DNA from: Lachnospiraceae bacterium
GTDB taxonomy: Bacteria; Bacillota; Clostridia; Lachnospirales; Lachnospiraceae
Direction: 5' to 3'
DNA: 58,755 nucleotides
Assembly (NCBI GenBank): GCA_910575155.1
Contig: CAJTDX010000019.1
Coordinates: 1 to 58,755 of the forward strand
Part shown: positions 55,582 through 58,755 of the stretch, in pieces
How the letters are laid out: each line of letters begins with the position of its first letter
Numbering within the stretch: position 1 is the first letter of the stretch
Made by a program: the position numbers and the translations under genes
The notes under the pieces: model-generated
What the model saw: only the letters and a program-made list of their open reading frames with translations
What the model was told of the DNA's origin: nothing
Databases searched by the model: none

Positions 55582-56019
55582 CTAAATTACCTCCCATGCA
55601 AACTTTAGTGGACTTATGACTCTGACATTTAAATCGAGTGTTTCAGATATTTTTTCCAGCTTGACATTTGTTGTCAGCATTACATCAGCCTCTCCGGCTT
55701 CTGCGACTGCAATATGCAGACTGTCAAATGTTCGGATGTTCGATTGTTGCTGGAGCTCTCTGGCGCGTTCTTTCATCTCTTCCGTGTAATGTATATGCGT
55801 GTCTGTCACTTTGTATAAATTTTTTACACGCTGCTTTTTCACATCATCGCTCATATGCGCCATCTCGAGATCTAACACATCGCTTCCCAGAATTTTATAC
55901 ATTCCGGATTGGCCTCGTTGTAAGATCATCAGTATAGCTTCACTCTCTAAGTGAATTCTCTCATGCGTTTGATTATCAAACGGTCTGTTGTAACAGCAAT
56001 TATCCAGATAAATCTTCAT
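55582..56019 (-). CDS. PIN-domain ribonuclease (VapC-like)
   Basis: A 145-residue PIN protein: MKIYLDNCCYNRPFD with the first acidic residue, LESEAI with the next, RTFDSLHIAVAEAGEADVML with the third and TTNVKL at the end. The catalytic set appears complete. Minus strand, in an operon with the 64-residue protein just downstream. A likely toxin-antitoxin pair with reverse gene order. Confidence 0.85.
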   Translation of the reverse strand: MKIYLDNCCYNRPFDNQTHERIHLESEAILMILQRGQSGMYKILGSDVLDLEMAHMSDDVKKQRVKNLYKVTDTHIHYTEEMKERARELQQQSNIRTFDSLHIAVAEAGEADVMLTTNVKLEKISETLDLNVRVISPLKFAWEVI

Positions 56020-56133
56020 TTTCTGTACCCTCTCTGGTTTTGACGTCTTTATATGTAGTCATATTTTAAAAATTCCATTACATATTTTACTGTATGCTGT
56101 TAAGTTATTCAATGTCTTTCTTATAAATTTTTT

Positions 56134-56334
56134 CTACAATTTTTTTAATATATTTGTTCTGTCTGTAAAAAATGTGGGTTCACTGGAAAGCGGATACTCT
56201 TCTATTTCTTCGGACATTGGCTCCCTGACAATGCCGACGCTGTTGTAATAAATATTTAAACTCTGGTAACGCTGACCGTCAATATATTGTGACTTGGACA
56301 CCACGACAAATGCATGAATGTATTTTACAATCAA
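56134..56334 (-). pseudogene. C-terminal remnant of a serine recombinase
   Basis: The minus-strand frame reads QYIDGQRYQSLNIYYNSVGI, the pattern of the DUF4368-type end of large serine recombinases. Only about 66 codons are left, without catalytic domain. It suggests an older element inserted here. Confidence 0.5.
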
Positions 56335-56363
56335 AGTTATACATAGAATTTAAAATTTACAAG

Positions 56364-56459
56364 CTCAAACTTCGCACATAGATTTTAGCTATGCACCTTG
56401 CTACAAGCTTTATTTTTGTAGCAAGGTGCATAGACCCTTATTCAAGTGCAAAGTTTGAG
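56364..56459. repeat. long two-stem hairpin
   Basis: CTATGCACCTTGCTACAA (56389-56406) pairs perfectly with 56416-56433 (18 bp). An outer stem pairs CTCAAACTTCGCAC (56364-56377) with GTGCAAAGTTTGAG (56446-56459), one mismatch. MITE-like or a strong RNA hairpin. Confidence 0.75.
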
Positions 56460-56482
56460 TTATTAATAATATGCTCTAAGCA

Positions 56483-56511
56483 TTGAAATGATTTCCAAGA
56501 GATGATATAAT
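56483..56511 (+). promoter_or_regulatory. promoter of the surface protein gene
   Basis: TTGAAA (56483-56488) and TATAAT (56506-56511) are 17 bases apart, just after the long hairpin. Confidence 0.7.
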
Positions 56512-56545
56512 GTACCATACTAAAAAAGTAAAGGGGATTACAAGC

Positions 56546-56671
56546 ATGGATACAAAAAAGACTGAATTGAGCGCAGACTTATCAGCACTGTCACCTTTAC
56601 AGCTTTTGGATAGGTTCAATGAGCCAGAGGAACTGATAAATTCACAAGGAGGAAAACATTATGGGTATTAA
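56546..56671 (+). CDS. 41-residue leader ORF overlapping the surface protein start
   Basis: ATG 56546 follows AAAGGGG and encodes 41 residues (DLSALSPLQLLDRFNEPEEL in the middle), stopping 11 bases inside the next gene. The overlap suggests coupled translation. Its Gly-Gly comes from the AAGGAGG site of the next gene, so it is not evidence for a bacteriocin leader. Confidence 0.4.
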   Translation: MDTKKTELSADLSALSPLQLLDRFNEPEELINSQGGKHYGY

Positions 56672-57785
56672 AAGACTTTTATGTCTTGGGTTAACGGCAG
56701 CAGTTGTATGTACAGCTGTCCCTGTAGCCATCCCTGCACAGGAAGTGCAGGCAGAAACTGAAGAGGCGGACGCCAAAGAAGGCTTCCAGATTGAAAACGG
56801 AGTTCTTAAGAAATACCTGGGAGTAGAGATGGATGTTATAATCCCCAAAGGTGTGACAAGTATCGGGGAGCGTGCATTTGGCTATACAGAGGATTGGGGG
56901 GATAATAATGTTCTGACCGAGGGAAAGGTGCCTGATTTCACCATCTATGGAATAAGCGGTTCGGAAGCAGAACGATATGCAAAGAACAATGGATTTAATT
57001 TCTGTTCAAAGTCTGATATTTCAAAGGCAACTGTAACATTATCAGAAAGCAGCTATACCTATGACGGAACAGCCAAAACACCGTCTGTAACCGTGAAAGT
57101 TAATGGGAAAACTTTAATTTTAAATACAGATTACACAGTTTCTTACAGCAATAATACTGATGCAGGGACTGCTACAGTAACAGTAAAAGGTACGGGTACA
57201 AGTACAGGAGATTATTTGGGCGTTAAGACAGCCACATTTACGATTGTGAAAGCAAGCGAGCCGAATAAGCTGGATTCTGAAATCACCTGCAGGAAAACGG
57301 TATACGAAGTTACATACGGCCAGAAACCATTTAAAATCAATGCATCCTCAAAGAGTAAAATGACTTTTACAAGCTCCCAGACGAAGGTGGCCACGGTAAA
57401 TAAGAATATCGGCATGGTGGTCATCAAGAATACCGGAGTTGCTGTCATAACCATCAAAGCAGGAAATATCGTAAAGAAAGTAACTGTAAAGGTAAGCCCA
57501 AAGAAGCCGTCCGTAAAGTCAGCAAAAGCAGAAAAAGGCAGGAAGCTGGCTCTGAAATGGGCTAAGGATAAGACGGCATCGGGATATCAGGTGCAGATAA
57601 GCACAGACAAAAAATTTAAGAAGGGTGTGAAATCTAAGAACCTGTCAAAAACTTCGTACACGTTCACAAAGCTGAAAGTGGGCAAGAAGTACTATGTAAG
57701 GCTGCGCAGTTACAAGAAATCTGACAAACAGACGCTCTATAGCGCATGGAGCAATGCAAAAACAAGCAGTAAAGTTAAAAAGTAA
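56661..57785 (+). CDS. secreted surface protein with LRR-like, MBG/Big2-like and Fn3-like domains
   Basis: A 374-residue exported protein. Signal peptide: LLCLGLTAAVVCTAVPVAIPAQEVQA, given here as the first 31 residues ending AQEVQA. Then a single BspA-like leucine-rich repeat (VIIPKGVTSIGERAFG) and the SEAERYAKNNGFNF motif, a domain like YTYDGTAKTPSVTVKVNGKT, a Big2-like domain (KVATVNKNIGMVVIKNTGVA) and a C-terminal Fn3-like domain (LALKWAKDKTASGYQVQIST). No cell-wall anchor. One leucine repeat is few for this kind, so an internal deletion is possible. ATG 56661 after AAGGAGG. Confidence 0.85.
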   Translation: MGIKRLLCLGLTAAVVCTAVPVAIPAQEVQAETEEADAKEGFQIENGVLKKYLGVEMDVIIPKGVTSIGERAFGYTEDWGDNNVLTEGKVPDFTIYGISGSEAERYAKNNGFNFCSKSDISKATVTLSESSYTYDGTAKTPSVTVKVNGKTLILNTDYTVSYSNNTDAGTATVTVKGTGTSTGDYLGVKTATFTIVKASEPNKLDSEITCRKTVYEVTYGQKPFKINASSKSKMTFTSSQTKVATVNKNIGMVVIKNTGVAVITIKAGNIVKKVTVKVSPKKPSVKSAKAEKGRKLALKWAKDKTASGYQVQISTDKKFKKGVKSKNLSKTSYTFTKLKVGKKYYVRLRSYKKSDKQTLYSAWSNAKTSSKVKK

Positions 57786-57802
57786 ATATTGATTTTTTTA
57801 AG

Positions 57803-57841
57803 ATTACCGTTCGGTTTGAACTTACGGGCGGTAATTTTTTT
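57803..57841 (+). terminator. intrinsic terminator
   Basis: ATTACCG (57803-57809) pairs with CGGTAAT (57829-57835), followed by TTTTTT. Confidence 0.75.
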
Positions 57842-57929
57842 GCGGTTCTTTCATAAATAAAACCCAGGAAAATATTTATCAGCAAAAACATACCATTACT
57901 TAACAAGCAGTACTTTTTAACAAGCAGCA

Positions 57930-58109
57930 TTGCCTGTTAAGGTAAGAGTACATCATATCCAGAAATATGCAAGTGATAAAAAAGAAAAAGATAAGGAAGG
58001 TAGTGTCAAACGCATTATGAAAAAAAGCGAACCCCTTTCCTTGACTGAGGCCGATTATATTTTACTTACGGAAAGCCCGTTAAGGCTGAATTTAACGGGC
58101 TTTCCGTAA
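57930..58109 (+). pseudogene. possible gene fragment running into a palindrome
   Basis: A frame of 59 codons, VHHIQKYASDKKEKDKEGS in the middle and TEADYILLTESPLRLNLTG near the end, has protein-like composition but no ribosome site. Its 3' end lies in the 25-bp palindrome at 58059-58116. Unknown; may be chance. Confidence 0.25.
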
Positions 58110-58116
58110 GTAAAAT
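58059..58116. repeat. perfect 25-bp inverted repeat
   Basis: The arms 58059-58083 and 58092-58116 are exact reverse complements (ATTTTACTTACGGAAAGCCC at the left end), with an 8-base loop. Long for a terminator and with no plain T-run; it may be an IS-related structure as a transposase remnant follows. Confidence 0.8.
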
Positions 58117-58246
58117 TTTGGTCGCCCAAGCCAAAGAAAGAGGAGGTAAAGGCTTATAACCTCTGAAACCATTGAATTTACTGGGGGTGAGCTAATTTTG
58201 GGTATATAAAGTTGACACTACCAACATACCAACGGAGGCTCATGCT

Positions 58247-58575
58247 ATGAATAACAGTATAACACAAAACAACCAGAATGATAACCAGATTTCTAAAACT
58301 ATCAAAAGATTTTTCCCAGATTTCATGTGGCTTCTGCCCTGAAAACGGCAGGCGCTTATCATAAAAAGGGTGCACCTGTGACACAGATTTTTCAGTATCT
58401 GTTCCTTCTGATCTTTTCAAACAGAAGCATGTACATGAATCTGCTGCTGGGAAGAAATACGCCGGCTTTTGCTAAGGATACGGCATACCGCTTTATGAAA
58501 TCAACACAGATCAACTGGATCAGATTCACAACGATACTTACATCAAGGATCATCGGGATGCCGTTGTCCTACTGA
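58247..58575 (+). pseudogene. IS4-type transposase, N-terminal remnant
   Basis: ATG 58247 after GGAGG begins NNSITQNNQNDNQISKTIKR; after about 27 codons a one-base shift near 58325 leads to VASALKTAGAYHKKGAPVTQ and IFQYLFLLIFSNRSMYMNLL, then KDTAYRFMKSTQINWIRF, the usual start of IS4-type transposases. The frame stops at 58575, and what follows to the window end looks degenerate. The DDE residues would lie in the lost part. Confidence 0.75.
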
Positions 58576-58755
58576 AATCCCAGTTAATAGCAGCATAGTG
58601 TTCCAAAAGGCTGTTCTTTGATAATTGAATCATTGCCAGATATTGAATTTTCAACGAATCATGAAGTGTTATCACAGCCTATAATGAAAATAGGAGGGGG
58701 CTGGCTCCACTACTGTTTTAGCTTCCTGTTTTGATTTATAATAGTTTTAGGCAGG

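Noticed and set aside
56546-56671. Double-Gly bacteriocin leader reading of the 41-residue ORF
   Set aside because: The Gly-Gly codons are the ribosome binding site of the next gene, and only five residues would follow the cleavage point.

Overview
The window looks like part of the chromosome of a gut Clostridia species, most likely Lachnospiraceae. Three things suggest this: Tn1549-type conjugation genes, a clostridial F-type ATP synthase operon whose c subunit has a sodium-binding signature, and LytTR/GHKL signalling genes. The conjugation block appears richer in G and C than the AT-rich accessory stretches at about 2.0-3.3 kb and 20-24.5 kb.

Layout. (1) 1-3.5 kb is an accessory scar: the 3' part of an ISAs1-type transposase, a small gene cut by it, an Rpn-type gene broken by an in-frame stop, and an AT-rich gene of unknown function with a possible nuclease motif. 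(2) 3.5-28.4 kb is most of an integrative conjugative element (ICE). It holds a TOPRIM primase-like protein, a possible oriT, MobC, a MobP relaxase, a PcfB-like protein, an ArdC-like protein, the VirD4 coupling ATPase, a Maff2 protein, VirB6-like, PrgI and VirB4 proteins, a class B sortase and a lysozyme/CHAP cell-wall hydrolase. Five XRE regulators, a sigma-like factor, a MazF-like toxin with a Cys-rich tail and a large serine recombinase follow. The right end lies inside an N-acetylmuramoyl-L-alanine amidase gene whose 5' part is absent, so the left end is predicted to lie before base 1. (3) 28.4-30.5 kb is degraded: the amidase remnant, a broken hicA, a Uma2 family gene, a dispersed palindromic repeat and a STAS-domain remnant. 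(4) 30.6-33.3 kb is a housekeeping cluster: threonylcarbamoyl-AMP synthase, a low-molecular-weight phosphatase, upp and dCMP deaminase. (5) 33.3-37.4 kb encodes a large membrane protein split by a one-base shift in a T7 run. (6) 37.5-45.1 kb is the complete ATP synthase operon, in the order atpZ-atpI-atpB-E-F-H-A-G-D-C. (7) 45.2-48.6 kb has two tandem LytTR response regulators, a GHKL kinase broken by an in-frame TAG, and a 19-codon ORF with an excellent ribosome binding site that could encode a signal or effector peptide. (8) 48.6-54 kb holds deoB-deoC, a DUF362 ferredoxin-like protein and a membrane-anchored 5'-nucleotidase; with upp and dCMP deaminase these suggest nucleoside salvage. (9) 54-58.7 kb is again accessory: an Rpn-type protein, a PIN/small-protein pair, recombinase and IS4-type transposase remnants, long hairpins and a secreted surface protein.

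The ICE genes form one mating system: MobC and the relaxase process oriT, VirD4 couples the DNA to a VirB4/VirB6/PrgI channel, the hydrolase and sortase act at the cell wall, and the recombinase moves the element. The strongest second-look items are the peptide beside the LytTR/GHKL locus, the sodium-type c subunit, the repeat family inside the atp operon, the T7 frameshift, the amidase junction and the ICE leader hairpins. All functions are read from sequence pattern and remembered family features; no database search was run.
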